Below are positions 53,692 to 62,848 of a DNA stretch of 64,000 nt, in pieces (the first letter of the stretch is position 1; each line of letters begins with the position of its first letter). Source of the DNA: CAWHYG01 sp963833505 (GTDB taxonomy: Bacteria; Eisenbacteria; RBG-16-71-46; CAIMUX01); contig CAWHYG010000006.1 of NCBI GenBank assembly GCA_963833505.1, positions 434,001 through 498,000 on the forward strand, read 5' to 3'. The position numbers and the translations under genes are program-made. The notes under the pieces are model-generated. The model was not told the DNA's origin. It saw only the letters and a program-made list of their open reading frames with translations, and searched no databases.

Positions 53692-54897
53692 TCACGTCCG
53701 CCTCGGCAGCAGCGCTTCGACCGGATCAAGCCGCGCCGCCCGCCGCGCGGGGAACGCGCCGAAGAAGATCCCGACCGAGAGCGAGACCAGGAGGGCCGTC
53801 ACCGTCGCCCAGAAGGGCGGCTGGATCGGGAATTCCGGAACGAGGTGCCGGATGATCTGCCCTCCCCCGACGCCGGCGGCCAACCCCAGGATTCCGCCCG
53901 CGGTCGAGATGATCGCGGCCTCGATCAGGAAGACCGCGACGACCTGTGCGCGGGTCACGCCGACCGCCTTCAAAAGGCCGATTTCCGTGGTGCGCTCGGC
54001 GACCGAGACGAGCATCACGTTCATGATGCCGATGCCGGCGACCGACAGCGAGATCGCGGCGATCCCGACCAGAGCCGCGGTGAGCAGGCTCAGGATCTGC
54101 GTGAAGGTCGAGAGCACCGCGTCCTGGGTCATGACGGTGACGTCCTCGACTCCTTGATGCCGTTCCTTGAGCAGGTCGATGATCTGCCGGTGGGTGTTCT
54201 CGATGTCCCGGTGGGATCGGACTTCCGCCATGAGCCGGAACAGGCTGGTCCGATTGAAGATCCTGAGGGCCGTCTCGACCGGGATCTCCACGATTTCATC
54301 CAGGTTCGAGCCGATGGAAACGCCTCGGGGCATGAGGACTCCGATCACGCGGAATCGGTAGGGCCCAAGCCGGATCATCTCGCCGAGCGGACTCTTGGAC
54401 TGGAACAGCTCGCGCTGGATCTGCGCGCCGATCACCGCCACGGGACCGTCCCGCATTCCCGGGGGCAGGAAACGCCCCACCGCGAGATCCAGGCGCCGGA
54501 TCCCCCTCATCTCGTAGGTCGTGCCGAGCACGGTGACGTCCCGGCTGCGGTCCCCGTACGAGACGGTGGAGGTTCCAAGGGCAAGCGGAGCGGTCCGGAC
54601 GATGCCCGGGATACGGCGGGCGATGGCGTCCGCATCCGCCATCGTCAGATCGTGCGTGGCCGTGTTGACGAAGGGAGCGGCGCCGCGCGTCTCGGTCTTC
54701 CCGGGAATGACGATGATCAGGTTCGAGCCGAGTGTGGCGAACTCCCCCGACACGTAGAGGCGCGCTCCCTCCCCGAGGCTCGTCAGCAGGATGACCGAGG
54801 CCACGCCGATGGCGACCCCGAGGAGCGACAAGAGCGTGCGGAGTCGATGCCCGCGCAGCGCGCTCGAGGAGAATCGCAGGAGATCGAGGGCCCTCAC
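53692..54897 (-). CDS. MacB-like ABC transporter permease
   Basis: 401 residues with the same layout as its neighbour: HRLRTLLSLLGVAIGVASVILLTSLGEG, a periplasmic domain with GRFLPPGMRDGPVAVIGAQIQRELF, and C-terminal helices with GIGIMNVMLVSVAERTTEIGLLKAVGVTRAQV, ending FPARRAARLDPVEALLPRRT. It overlaps the ATPase gene by 4 bp, while the following permease starts 128 bp downstream. Confidence 0.9.
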   Translation of the reverse strand: MRALDLLRFSSSALRGHRLRTLLSLLGVAIGVASVILLTSLGEGARLYVSGEFATLGSNLIIVIPGKTETRGAAPFVNTATHDLTMADADAIARRIPGIVRTAPLALGTSTVSYGDRSRDVTVLGTTYEMRGIRRLDLAVGRFLPPGMRDGPVAVIGAQIQRELFQSKSPLGEMIRLGPYRFRVIGVLMPRGVSIGSNLDEIVEIPVETALRIFNRTSLFRLMAEVRSHRDIENTHRQIIDLLKERHQGVEDVTVMTQDAVLSTFTQILSLLTAALVGIAAISLSVAGIGIMNVMLVSVAERTTEIGLLKAVGVTRAQVVAVFLIEAAIISTAGGILGLAAGVGGGQIIRHLVPEFPIQPPFWATVTALLVSLSVGIFFGAFPARRAARLDPVEALLPRRT

Positions 54898-55715
54898 GGC
54901 GCCGGCCCTCCATCGGCCGCGTGTGGTCCACGAGCCCTCGCATCCCGCGGAAACTCCGAGCCCGTCTTTGGGCCGATGGCGGCGGGCGTATCGGTAGCCC
55001 GGTCGGTGATGGCGGATCCACCGGGTCGGGCGCCCATGCCGCCCGTTCCCTCATCCGCCACGACCGCGCCGTCTGTCAGGCGCACGCGGCGGCGCGCCCT
55101 CCCGCCGATCGCAGGATCGTGGGTGACGACGATCAGGGTGAGTCCGGCCTCGTTCATGCTCTCGATCAGCGCCACGATCTCGCTCCCGCTCGCGCTGTCC
55201 AGATTCCCGGTCGGCTCGTCCGCCAGGAGAACCGCCGGCTCCATCACGACCGCGCGGGCGATCGCAACCCTCTGGCGCTCGCCTCCCGAAAGCTGGTCGG
55301 GCCGATGCTCGGCGCGGTCTTCCAGGCCCACCGAGGCGAGAGAGCGTGCGATCCGGCGCGCCCGCTCCGCCGGGTCCAGACCGGCGAAAACCATCGGCAG
55401 CTCGATGTTCTCGGCCGCAGTCAACCTCGGGACCAGATGGAAAAACTGGAAGACGAATCCGATCTTGTGGCGGCGGACAAGCGACAACTCCGTCTCCGAG
55501 AGCCGGGCGGTTTCCTGACCGTCCAACCTGTAGGATCCGGCGCTCGGCCGGTCGAGGCACCCCAGGATGTTCAGCAGGGTCGACTTGCCCGAACCGGACG
55601 GGCCCATCACCGACACGTATTCCCCGCGCGGAATGGAGAGGCTGACCCCCCGAAGCGCATGGACCGGGCGCCCGCCGACCACGAACGTGCGCGCGAGATC
55701 GGTGACCTCGATCAC
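54894..55715 (-). CDS. MacB/LolD-type ABC transporter ATP-binding protein
   Basis: 273 residues. Walker A GPSGSGKSTLLNILGCLDRPSAG, Q-loop FVFQFFHLVPRLTAAEN, signature LSGGERQRVAIARA, Walker B AVLLADEPTGNLDS, and the switch His in IVVTHDPAI. A Gly/Arg-rich 50-residue tail follows the usual end. It energises the two permeases and is coupled by 4-bp overlaps to the adaptor gene upstream and the permease gene downstream. Confidence 0.94.
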   Translation of the reverse strand: MIEVTDLARTFVVGGRPVHALRGVSLSIPRGEYVSVMGPSGSGKSTLLNILGCLDRPSAGSYRLDGQETARLSETELSLVRRHKIGFVFQFFHLVPRLTAAENIELPMVFAGLDPAERARRIARSLASVGLEDRAEHRPDQLSGGERQRVAIARAVVMEPAVLLADEPTGNLDSASGSEIVALIESMNEAGLTLIVVTHDPAIGGRARRRVRLTDGAVVADEGTGGMGARPGGSAITDRATDTPAAIGPKTGSEFPRDARARGPHAADGGPAP

Positions 55716-56866
55716 TTCTCGCTCTCGCCCGTCACGCGCACGCGCGCGCCCGCCTTGACCTCGGGCCGGTCCAGCGAGGTCACGATGCGGTCGCCCGCGC
55801 TGAGGCCGGAGACGATTTCCGTGAACTCGTAATTGTGGAGTCCCGGCTCGACCGTCACCGCCACGAGCCGCTCCCCACGGACGACCAGGACCCGATTCCC
55901 TTCGAGCAGCGCGTAGGACGGAATCCGGAGGACGTCATCCCGGGCTTCAAGAATGACTTCGACGTCGGCGGAAAGGCCGGGAAGCAGATTCGGCGGAAGC
56001 TTCTTCTGATCGAAGGTCGCTTCGATCTCGAGCGTCCGGTTCTGCTCCTGCTGGGTCTCGACGAACGAAGAAACGTAGGAGATCGTCCCCGGGAACGTCT
56101 GGCCCCGGAACGCGTCCAGCGTGATCCGGACCGGAAGTCCAAGCCGGATCCGGGCCGCGTCGGCTTCGTCGAGGGGCGCATCCACGTACAGGGCATTCGG
56201 ATCGATCAGGTCGATCACGGGCGGGATGGGGACACCGGGCGGCGACGGGCTGATCCACTCCCCGACTTCGGTCGTGACATCGAGCACGACGCCGTCGAAA
56301 GGCGCGATCATGATCGTCTTGGCCTCGGTCGCCTTGGCCACCTCGAGGGTCGCCTGCGCCTCCTTCACCTGTTGCCGGGCGGCGGCGCAGGCGGCGGCGC
56401 TCGTCTCGGCCTGGGTGCGGGCCGTTTCCAACGCCTGCTTCGCAATCAGATTCGAGCGGTCCAGATCCTCGGCTCGCACGCGATCGCGTTCCGCCTGTTC
56501 GGCGGTCAGACAGGCCTGTCGGGCCGACGCCTCCGCCGCATCGAGCTGTCGGCTCGCCAGCGTGACGTCGGCCAGGTACTCCCGATCGTCGATCCGGAGC
56601 AGCACCTGGCCCGCGCGGACCTGTTGGCCCTTCTTGACCGGGATGGAAGCAACGAGGCCCGCGATGCCCGGGCTCATTTCCGCGTGACTTCGGGACTTGA
56701 CCGTCCCGGCCTTGGAATTGACGACCGTGTCCTCGACTCGCCCTTTCGCGACCGTGTAGACAGTCACGGGCACGGCTTTCGGCCTGAGGACCGTGAGGCG
56801 CAAGACGACCACAATGAGCACGAGGCCGACGGGAATGAGCAATCTACGCTTCCAGCGAGTGGTCAA
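55712..56866 (-). CDS. periplasmic adaptor (MacA/HlyD-type membrane fusion protein)
   Basis: 384 residues with an N-terminal membrane anchor (RLLIPVGLVLIVVVLRLTVL). The lipoyl half-domains (SPGIAGLVASIPVKKGQQVRAGQVLLRID and APFDGVVLDVTTEVGEWI) flank a coiled-coil hairpin (about 95-180). A beta-barrel domain (ALYVDAPLDEADAARIRLGLPVRI) and membrane-proximal domain (LRIPSYALLEGNRVLVV) follow. First gene of the MacAB-like unit. It would link the permease to an outer-membrane TolC-like channel, which is not in this window. The substrate is unknown. Confidence 0.92.
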   Translation of the reverse strand: MTTRWKRRLLIPVGLVLIVVVLRLTVLRPKAVPVTVYTVAKGRVEDTVVNSKAGTVKSRSHAEMSPGIAGLVASIPVKKGQQVRAGQVLLRIDDREYLADVTLASRQLDAAEASARQACLTAEQAERDRVRAEDLDRSNLIAKQALETARTQAETSAAACAAARQQVKEAQATLEVAKATEAKTIMIAPFDGVVLDVTTEVGEWISPSPPGVPIPPVIDLIDPNALYVDAPLDEADAARIRLGLPVRITLDAFRGQTFPGTISYVSSFVETQQEQNRTLEIEATFDQKKLPPNLLPGLSADVEVILEARDDVLRIPSYALLEGNRVLVVRGERLVAVTVEPGLHNYEFTEIVSGLSAGDRIVTSLDRPEVKAGARVRVTGESEK

Positions 56867-57218
56867 GATCCCCTCCCGGAATGTGTCTACGCCAACCGAA
56901 CCGGATGGCGCGCCGCTTGACCCGCATCATTCATGAACCCCCGGCTGCGGTAGAAGATCTGCTCTCCGGTGCCGGCGACGGGCGATCCTGAACCATGCGG
57001 GCCAGTGCCCTCCCCCCGTTCGGGAGTCGAGATTGTCCCCTTCGGGCGACGCCGGAACAAGGGGGATGAATTCCATCGCCGGGAGGACTAATCTGGTGGC
57101 GCGCGCCCGGAAGGTTGGATTCCGGGTTCTAGTGAAATGGTTCGAGTTGTCCAGGATGCGAATCCAAGCTCCGGCGCCACCCACCCGGTGGCCTCGGAAC
57201 TGAGAAAGGAGCGCGCTC
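56867..57218. other. intergenic region between divergent adaptor and peptidase genes
   Basis: 352 bp that must contain promoters for both flanking genes. An AAAGGAG at the right edge serves the peptidase. I see no convincing -10/-35 pair, terminator or RNA. Confidence 0.45.
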
Positions 57219-57983
57219 ATGCCTCGAAAGATCGTCCATTATGGCTGGGTTCCGGATCTGCCGGACCAACGCGATCATCTCTACGCCGCCCCGCCCGCGT
57301 CGCTGGCTGGGCTTCCCGCCGCGGCTGATCTGACCGGGGGCTGCCCGGCCGTCTACAACCAGGGCGAGCTGGGCTCCTGCACCGCCAACGCCGTCGCGGC
57401 CGCCATCGAGTTCGATCGGATCAAGCAGAAGCTGGCCGATTTCGCCCCGTCGCGCCTCTTCATCTACTACAACGAGCGGGAAATCGAGGGGACGGTCGGG
57501 TCCGATGCCGGGGCCCAGATCCGCGACGGAATCAAGAGCGTGGCGCAACAGGGCGTCTGCGCGGAGACTGACTGGCCCTATGTCATCCAGAAGTTCTCCG
57601 AGAAGCCGCCGGCCAAGGCCTATCGGGACGCGCACCTGGATCGGGCGCTCACCTATCAGCGCGTGGCCCGAACCCTTGCGCAGATGAAGGGTTGCCTGGC
57701 TTCCGGTTATCCCTTCACCCTGGGAATCGCCGTCTATGAGAGCTTTGAAAGCGAGGAAGTGGCGAAGACCGGGCACGCCCCGATGCCGGCGCCGGGCGAG
57801 TCGCAGATCGGCGGCCATGCGGTTCTAGCCGTGGGGTACGACGACGGCCACCAGTGGTTCCTGGTCCGGAACTCGTGGGGGACGGATTGGGGCCTCAAAG
57901 GTTACTTTACTCTACCGTACGCCTATCTGACCGAGCCGAGCCTCTCTTCGGATTTCTGGACGATTCGGCTCGTGGGCAAGTAG
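57219..57983 (+). CDS. papain-like (C1A) cysteine peptidase
   Basis: 254 residues with the C1A triad visible: the oxyanion Gln and catalytic Cys in YNQGELGSCTANA (about 46-58), the His in IGGHAVLAVGYDD, and the Asn in FLVRNSWGTDWGLKGYF. No signal peptide or pro-domain: homology starts within 15 residues of the ATG (YGWVPDLPDQRDHLY), as in the compact bacterial C1A group that begins with a short DxRD segment. It may act in the cytoplasm or leave by another route. AAAGGAG is 9 nt upstream. A 7-bp hairpin (ATGAGCC / GGCTCAT, 58007-58025) follows the gene without a T-tract. Confidence 0.9.
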   Translation: MPRKIVHYGWVPDLPDQRDHLYAAPPASLAGLPAAADLTGGCPAVYNQGELGSCTANAVAAAIEFDRIKQKLADFAPSRLFIYYNEREIEGTVGSDAGAQIRDGIKSVAQQGVCAETDWPYVIQKFSEKPPAKAYRDAHLDRALTYQRVARTLAQMKGCLASGYPFTLGIAVYESFESEEVAKTGHAPMPAPGESQIGGHAVLAVGYDDGHQWFLVRNSWGTDWGLKGYFTLPYAYLTEPSLSSDFWTIRLVGK

Positions 57984-58257
57984 GCCCGTTGCGATTGATG
58001 TCAATAATGAGCCTGCCCGGCTCATAGTTGAGATTGACCGTCATCAATAACTCGCCCGGCTCACCGTCTGGTTGTCGGACGAGGAACGCATCCTGGTTGA
58101 AGAAAACTGGATCCCCTATGCGGATACGGAGTCTCATCGGCTAATGCCGGACTCAACATAATGGGAGAAAGCGGCTTCCGAATGGAGCCCGACCCGATAG
58201 CGAGGAAGAAAAAGTCGGAGATCGAAACCATTCCTTGCCTTGGGGCAGAAGCATCGG

Positions 58258-58299
58258 CTATACTCATGAGTGTTCGTAGGGACCGTCTCCGACGGTCCC
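58258..58299 (+). promoter_or_regulatory. promoter -10 and 5'-leader hairpin of small secreted protein A
   Basis: TTGCCT (58234-58239), an 18-nt spacer and TATACT (58258-58263) fit a sigma-70-type promoter. It is followed by a perfect 10-bp hairpin, AGGGACCGTC-tcc-GACGGTCCCT (58277-58299), within the transcribed leader. The ATG is at 58345. Confidence 0.6.
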
Positions 58300-58344
58300 T
58301 GCGTGCGCGTCGACGTGCATATATCAAACAAGTCGGAGGTGGTA

Positions 58345-58938
58345 ATGAAGAGAATCTTTGCTATTGTGCTTCTCCTCGGCCTCGTAGCCGGAACCGCCCT
58401 TGCGGACGGCCCCAAGGTCACCTCGGGTCCTGCGGGTCACCAGACTCCGCTGCCCCGGGCAGACAAGTGCCAGTATGGCTTCAACGACGATTACATTGGA
58501 TCGGGCTACACGCTCGGCCTCGGCCAGCAGCTCGGCATCCAGTGCTTCGGCCCTGAAACCATCACTGGCATCGGCTACTATTCCGAGTTCATCGTGACTC
58601 CGGGCTACGTGACCCTCACGGTTCTGGACAACGGGTCCGTCGTGTCGCAGACGCAGGAGTACGTGACTGCAAATGGCAACCTCGATTGGCCGATCACCCC
58701 GGTCAACATCGCGGCGGGCCACACCGCTTGCATCATGCTCTGCCCCGACAACAACTACTGGGCGGTCACGGGCGAAGACAACAACAGCGCCCCCTACGGC
58801 AACAGCTTCTGGTCGAGCTCCTGCATGTGCAGCAATCCGTTCAGCGTCATCAACCTGACGATCTGGGCGGACCTGGGCCAGGCGCCGAACCCGGTCGAGA
58901 ACATGACCTGGGGCCATATCCGTTCGCTTTACCGCTAA
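58345..58938 (+). CDS. small secreted Cys-containing protein of unknown family, copy A
   Basis: 197 residues. GGAGGT is 4 nt upstream of the ATG; the signal peptide is MKRIFAIVLLLGLVAGTALA. The mature part is beta-rich and compact: CQYGFNDDYIGSGYTLGLGQQLG, ITGIGYYSEFIVTPGYVTLTVLDNGSVVSQTQEYV, ACIMLCPDNNYWAVTGEDNN, CMCSNPFSVINLTIWADLG. This jelly-roll-like layout with several Cys suggests an extracellular binding module; no family recognised. About 80% identical to the next gene, from a ~1.02-kb tandem duplication that includes the leader and terminator. Confidence 0.85.
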   Translation: MKRIFAIVLLLGLVAGTALADGPKVTSGPAGHQTPLPRADKCQYGFNDDYIGSGYTLGLGQQLGIQCFGPETITGIGYYSEFIVTPGYVTLTVLDNGSVVSQTQEYVTANGNLDWPITPVNIAAGHTACIMLCPDNNYWAVTGEDNNSAPYGNSFWSSSCMCSNPFSVINLTIWADLGQAPNPVENMTWGHIRSLYR

Positions 58939-58960
58939 GGGTTCGACTTCTTCGCATCAC

Positions 58961-58995
58961 AAAGCCGCCTCGGACCAACAGTCCGGGGCGGCTTT
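58961..58995 (+). terminator. intrinsic terminator after copy A
   Basis: Hairpin AAAGCCGCC-CGGAC / GTCCG-GGCGGCTTT with a five-base loop, starting 22 bp after the stop. The A-rich 5' and T-rich 3' edges can act in both directions. A matching hairpin follows copy B. Confidence 0.85.
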
Positions 58996-59277
58996 ATCGT
59001 GGCGGGTCGTCCGAGACATCACCGAGGGGCTCGAACGAAATCCGTCTGCGCCCTTTCCCCTATTGAGCCCCAGGGCCCGATTCGCCAAGGCGCTAACCTG
59101 CAATCCCGAGCCTACCGCGAGAGCAACCGGCAGGGCCGCGCCTCTAGAGCTATTGAGTCTTACACTCTGTTTGGTGCGTTTACTCTGGTTGGAATCCGGC
59201 CGGCTGTCACTCGGCGGAATGCCGAGAAAACCCTCCCAAGACCACATTTCTCTCCTGCGCTTGAGAATGAAATTAGC

Positions 59278-59317
59278 TATACTGTTGGCGCTCGTAGGGG
59301 CCCTACCTCCGAGGGCC
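59278..59317 (+). promoter_or_regulatory. promoter -10 and 5'-leader hairpin of small secreted protein B
   Basis: GCTATACT at 59276-59283 repeats the -10 of copy A; the -35 is not clear. The leader carries GGCCCT (59299-59304) pairing with AGGGCC (59312-59317) at the position of copy A's hairpin, although the primary sequence has changed. The remainder of 58996-59277 shows no gene. Confidence 0.55.
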
Positions 59318-59366
59318 ACCGCGCGCGTCGACGTGTTACGTACAAACCACACCCATGGGAGGTGGC

Positions 59367-59981
59367 ATGAAAAAGGTCCTTGCTATCGTCCTTCTCCTTG
59401 GCCTCGTGGCCGGGACCGCCCTCGCGGCCGGCCCCAAGGTCACCTCGGGACCTCCGGGGCACCAGACCCCGATTTCCCGGGACGACAAGTGCCAGTATGG
59501 CTTCAACGACGACTACATCGGCTCGGGCTACACGCTCGGCCTCGGCCAGCAGCTCGGGATCAATTGCTTCGCCAGCGTCCCGCCGCCGCGGGATAACCAG
59601 ACGATCACCGGCATCGGGTACTACTCCGAGTTCATCGTGACTCCGGGCTACGTGACGCTCACGGTCCTGGATAACGGGACGGTCGTGTCACAGACGCAGG
59701 AGTACGTGACCGGGAGTGGCAACCTCGATTGGCCGATCGACCCGGTCACCATTCCCTCGGGCCACAGCGCGTGCATCATGCTCTGCCCTGACAACAGCTA
59801 CTGGGCCGTCACGGGCGAGGACAACAACAGCGCCCCCTACGGCAACAGCTATTATTCGAGCACCTGCCAGTGCAGCAATCCGTTTTCAGTCGTCAACCTG
59901 ACGATCTGGGCGGACCTGGGCCAGGCGCCCAACCCGGTCGAGACCATGACCTGGGGCCACATCCGTTCGCTTTACCGCTAA
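59367..59981 (+). CDS. small secreted Cys-containing protein of unknown family, copy B
   Basis: 204 residues, paralogue of copy A. GGGAGGTGGC precedes the ATG at 59367; the signal peptide is MKKVLAIVLLLGLVAGTALA. It has a 7-residue insertion after CF (ASVPPPRDNQ region) but otherwise keeps the same strands and cysteines, including CIMLCPDNSYWAVTG and CQCSNPFSVVNLTIWADLG, and the same C-terminus MTWGHIRSLYR. The high identity and shared flanks show a recent duplication. Confidence 0.85.
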   Translation: MKKVLAIVLLLGLVAGTALAAGPKVTSGPPGHQTPISRDDKCQYGFNDDYIGSGYTLGLGQQLGINCFASVPPPRDNQTITGIGYYSEFIVTPGYVTLTVLDNGTVVSQTQEYVTGSGNLDWPIDPVTIPSGHSACIMLCPDNSYWAVTGEDNNSAPYGNSYYSSTCQCSNPFSVVNLTIWADLGQAPNPVETMTWGHIRSLYR

Positions 59982-60000
59982 GGACACGTCTTCACTGCAC

Positions 60001-60037
60001 AAAGCCGCCTCGGACCCATGCGGCCCGGGGCGACTTT
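60001..60037 (+). terminator. intrinsic terminator after copy B
   Basis: AAAG-CCGCC-CGG pairs with CCG-GGGCG-CTTT, with one C/A mismatch relative to copy A's hairpin, followed by CTTT. The interval 60038-60137 to the end of atpC shows nothing further. Confidence 0.75.
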
Positions 60038-60137
60038 CTTTGCCGGCCCGCGGTTGTCCGATGAATCCTGGCCGCCCGCCGATCGAACGGTCGATGCGGC
60101 CGGAAGCGGCCGGCCGGGCGGGCGGTCCTCCCGTTAT

Positions 60138-60545
60138 CTATCCGTCGCCTTCCGCCGCGACCTTCGCGCGGTTGAGCGCGCGCTTGAGCGCGACCTCGCA
60201 CCGTTCGACGTCCCACTTTCCGGGGTCCCGAAGCCGCTCCGTGGCGCGCTGAGCGGCGCGGCGCGCCCGCTCGACGTCGATCTCATCCGGGGTCTCCAGG
60301 GCGTCGGCCAGGATGACCGCGCGATTCTCGGAGACCTCCAGGAACCCGCCGGAAAGCGCGAAGATCTGCGTCTCGCCTCCCGTCCGCACCGTCAGCTTTC
60401 CCGGAACGAGCGCCGTGATCAGGGGCGCGTGATGCGCGAGAACCCCCAGATAGCCTTCCGAACCCGGTGCGATCAACGAGACGACCGACTCGTCCAGAAA
60501 CGTCCGGCTGGGGGTCAGGACGGTAAGCTGGAACTGTTCAGGCAT
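60138..60545 (-). CDS. atpC: F-type ATP synthase epsilon subunit
   Basis: 135 residues of the F1 central stalk, which couples rotation and inhibits ATP hydrolysis. N-terminal beta-sandwich FQLTVLTPSRTFLDESVVSLIAPGSEGYLGVLAHHAPLITAL and FALSGGFLEVSENRAVILAD, then a C-terminal helical hairpin (IDVERARRAAQRATERL). It overlaps atpD by 8 bp and ends the unit. Confidence 0.95.
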   Translation of the reverse strand: MPEQFQLTVLTPSRTFLDESVVSLIAPGSEGYLGVLAHHAPLITALVPGKLTVRTGGETQIFALSGGFLEVSENRAVILADALETPDEIDVERARRAAQRATERLRDPGKWDVERCEVALKRALNRAKVAAEGDG

Positions 60546-61959
60546 GCTGCGCCCTCAGCTTCTCGGCGTTCTCGGCCACTTCCTCGATCGTGCCGGCCAT
60601 CCAGAAGCAGGATTCCGGGATGCCGTCGTGCTTGCCCTCGACGATCTGCTTGAAGCCGTCGATGGTGTCGGCCAGCTTGACGAACCGGCCGGGACGATTG
60701 GTGAACGCCTCCGCCACGAAGAACGGCTGCGAGAGGAACCGCTGGATCCGCCGAGCCCGTTGCACAATGACCTTGTCCTCGTCGGAAAGCTCGTCCATTC
60801 CCAGGATCGCGATGATGTCGGTCAGGTCCTTGTACCGCTGCAGGATCTTCTGCACCGCGCGCGCGACGTTGTAGTGCTCCTCGCCCACGACCCGCGGATC
60901 GAGAATTCTCGAGGTGGAGTCGAGCGGATCGACCGCCGGATAGATCCCAAGCTCCGCGATCTGCCGCGAGAGCACGGTCGTGGCATCGAGGTGGGAGAAC
61001 GCTGTGGCCGGGGCGGGATCCGTCAGATCGTCCGCCGGGACGTAGATGGCCTGGACCGACGTGATCGAGCCCTTCTTGGTCGAGCAGATCCGCTCCTGGA
61101 GGGCGCCCATCTCGGTGGACAAGGTCGGCTGGTAGCCCACCGCCGACGGCATCCGGCCGAGCAGCGCCGACACCTCGCTCCCGGCCTGGGTGAAACGGAA
61201 GATGTTGTCGATGAAGAGGAGGACGTCCTGGTTCTCCTCGTCGCGGAAGAACTCCGCCACGCTCACGCCGGCCAGCCCGACGCGCAGCCGCGCTCCGGGC
61301 GGCTCGTTCATCTGGCCGTAGACGAGGCTGGTCTTGGCGATGACGCCGCTCTCGTTCATCTCGGTCCAGAGGTCGTTGCCTTCGCGGGTCCGCTCTCCGA
61401 CCCCGGCGAACACCGAGTACCCGCCGTGCTCGGTGGCGATGTTCCGGATGAGCTCCATGATGATGACCGTCTTGCCCACGCCGGCGCCGCCGAAGAGCCC
61501 GATCTTGCCCCCTTTGCAATAGGGCGCGAGGAGATCGACCACCTTGATTCCGGTTTCGAGGATGGAGGTGGTGGTCTCCTGGTCGGTCAACGTCGGGGCC
61601 GGGCGGTGGATGGGGTAGCGCTTTCCGGGATCGGGAAGCGGGCCCTTTTCATCAATGGTCCGGCCGAGCACGTTGAGCACGCGGCCCAGCACCTGGTCCC
61701 CCACCGGCACGGTGATCGGCCCGCCGGTGTCCAGCGCCTTCATGCCGCGGACGAGGCCGTCGGTGGTGGACATGGAGATGCAGCGGACGACGTTGTCCCC
61801 GATGTGCAGGGACGCTTCCACCGTGAGGTCGATCCCCCTCTCCGGATCGGAAATGGTGATCGCGTTCAGGATCTTGGGCAGCTTCTCGGGCGGGAACTCC
61901 ACGTCGACGGTGGGTCCGATGACCTGCAAGACCGAGCCCTGATTGACTTCCTGCGTCAT
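60538..61959 (-). CDS. atpD: F-type ATP synthase beta subunit
   Basis: 473 residues; catalytic subunit of F1. Walker A GLFGGAGVGKTVIIMELI, catalytic Glu in GVGERTREGNDL, Walker B DVLLFIDNIFRF, DELSDEDKVIVQRARRIQRFLSQPFFVAE near the C-terminus (the DELSEED-type lever). It lies between atpG (10 bp upstream) and atpC. Confidence 0.98.
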   Translation of the reverse strand: MTQEVNQGSVLQVIGPTVDVEFPPEKLPKILNAITISDPERGIDLTVEASLHIGDNVVRCISMSTTDGLVRGMKALDTGGPITVPVGDQVLGRVLNVLGRTIDEKGPLPDPGKRYPIHRPAPTLTDQETTTSILETGIKVVDLLAPYCKGGKIGLFGGAGVGKTVIIMELIRNIATEHGGYSVFAGVGERTREGNDLWTEMNESGVIAKTSLVYGQMNEPPGARLRVGLAGVSVAEFFRDEENQDVLLFIDNIFRFTQAGSEVSALLGRMPSAVGYQPTLSTEMGALQERICSTKKGSITSVQAIYVPADDLTDPAPATAFSHLDATTVLSRQIAELGIYPAVDPLDSTSRILDPRVVGEEHYNVARAVQKILQRYKDLTDIIAILGMDELSDEDKVIVQRARRIQRFLSQPFFVAEAFTNRPGRFVKLADTIDGFKQIVEGKHDGIPESCFWMAGTIEEVAENAEKLRAQHA

Positions 61960-61969
61960 GGATCGTCTC

Positions 61970-62824
61970 CTACTTGATCGCGTCGGCCCCGCCGACGATC
62001 TCGTTGATCTCCCGAGTGATGGCCGCCTGCCGGAGACGGTTGCGGACCAGGGTCAGGTGGTCGATGACTTCCTTCGCGTTCTTGGTGGCCGCTCCCATCG
62101 AAACCATCCGGGCGCTGTGTTCCGAGGCCAGGGATTCGGCCATCGCGGACAAGATCCGGTTCTCCACGTAGCGCGGCAGGAGGGAGCTGAAGATCCCTTC
62201 CGGAGAGGGCTCGAAGATGTAGTCGGGCATCGGCCCCTCCTTCCGTTTCGGCTCGGGCACGGGAAGGATCTGCTCGCAGCGGACGCGGCGCGACATCGTG
62301 CTCACGAACTGCGTGTAGACGATCTCGACCAGATCGGTCCCGCGCTCGGTGTAGAGCCGGATCAGCTCGAGCGCGAGCTTCCGGGCCATGATCGGATCGG
62401 CCTGGTCGCCGATTTCCGGAACCGCGGATTCCAGCGTCCATTCCCGCTTGCCGAAGTACTGGCAGGCGCGCCGCCCCAACGGCACGAGGGCGACCTTGTC
62501 CTTGCCCGTCTCCTCGAACTGCCGCTCGATCGCCCGGAAGATGTTCATGTTGAACGAGCCGCACAGGCCCTTGTCGGATGCGATCACGACCATGACCCGG
62601 CGATTGACCGGTCGCGTCTCGAAGAGCGGGTGGGACAGGCTTCGGGCGGCGGTGGAGAGGCTCTCGAGCATGGCCCCGATCCTGGCGGCATAGGGCCGGG
62701 ACGAGAGCACGCGGTCCTGGGCGCGCCGGAGCTTGGAGGCGGCCACCATCTCCATCGCCTTGGTGATCTGCTGCGTGCTCTGGATCGACCGGATGCGCCG
62801 CCGGATCTGCTTCAAGGTCGCCAT
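61970..62824 (-). CDS. atpG: F-type ATP synthase gamma subunit
   Basis: 284 residues; rotating shaft of F1. Conserved N-terminal helix ATLKQIRRRIRSIQSTQQITKAMEMVAASKLRRAQ, VIASDKGLCGSFN in the middle, and C-terminal helix ALASEHSARMVSMGAATKNAKEVIDHLTLVRNRLRQAAITREINEIVGGADAI-type sequence. Located between atpA and atpD as is usual in bacteria. Confidence 0.97.
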   Translation of the reverse strand: MATLKQIRRRIRSIQSTQQITKAMEMVAASKLRRAQDRVLSSRPYAARIGAMLESLSTAARSLSHPLFETRPVNRRVMVVIASDKGLCGSFNMNIFRAIERQFEETGKDKVALVPLGRRACQYFGKREWTLESAVPEIGDQADPIMARKLALELIRLYTERGTDLVEIVYTQFVSTMSRRVRCEQILPVPEPKRKEGPMPDYIFEPSPEGIFSSLLPRYVENRILSAMAESLASEHSARMVSMGAATKNAKEVIDHLTLVRNRLRQAAITREINEIVGGADAIK

Positions 62825-62848
62825 CGCGCGGCTACCCCCGTGGCCTCA

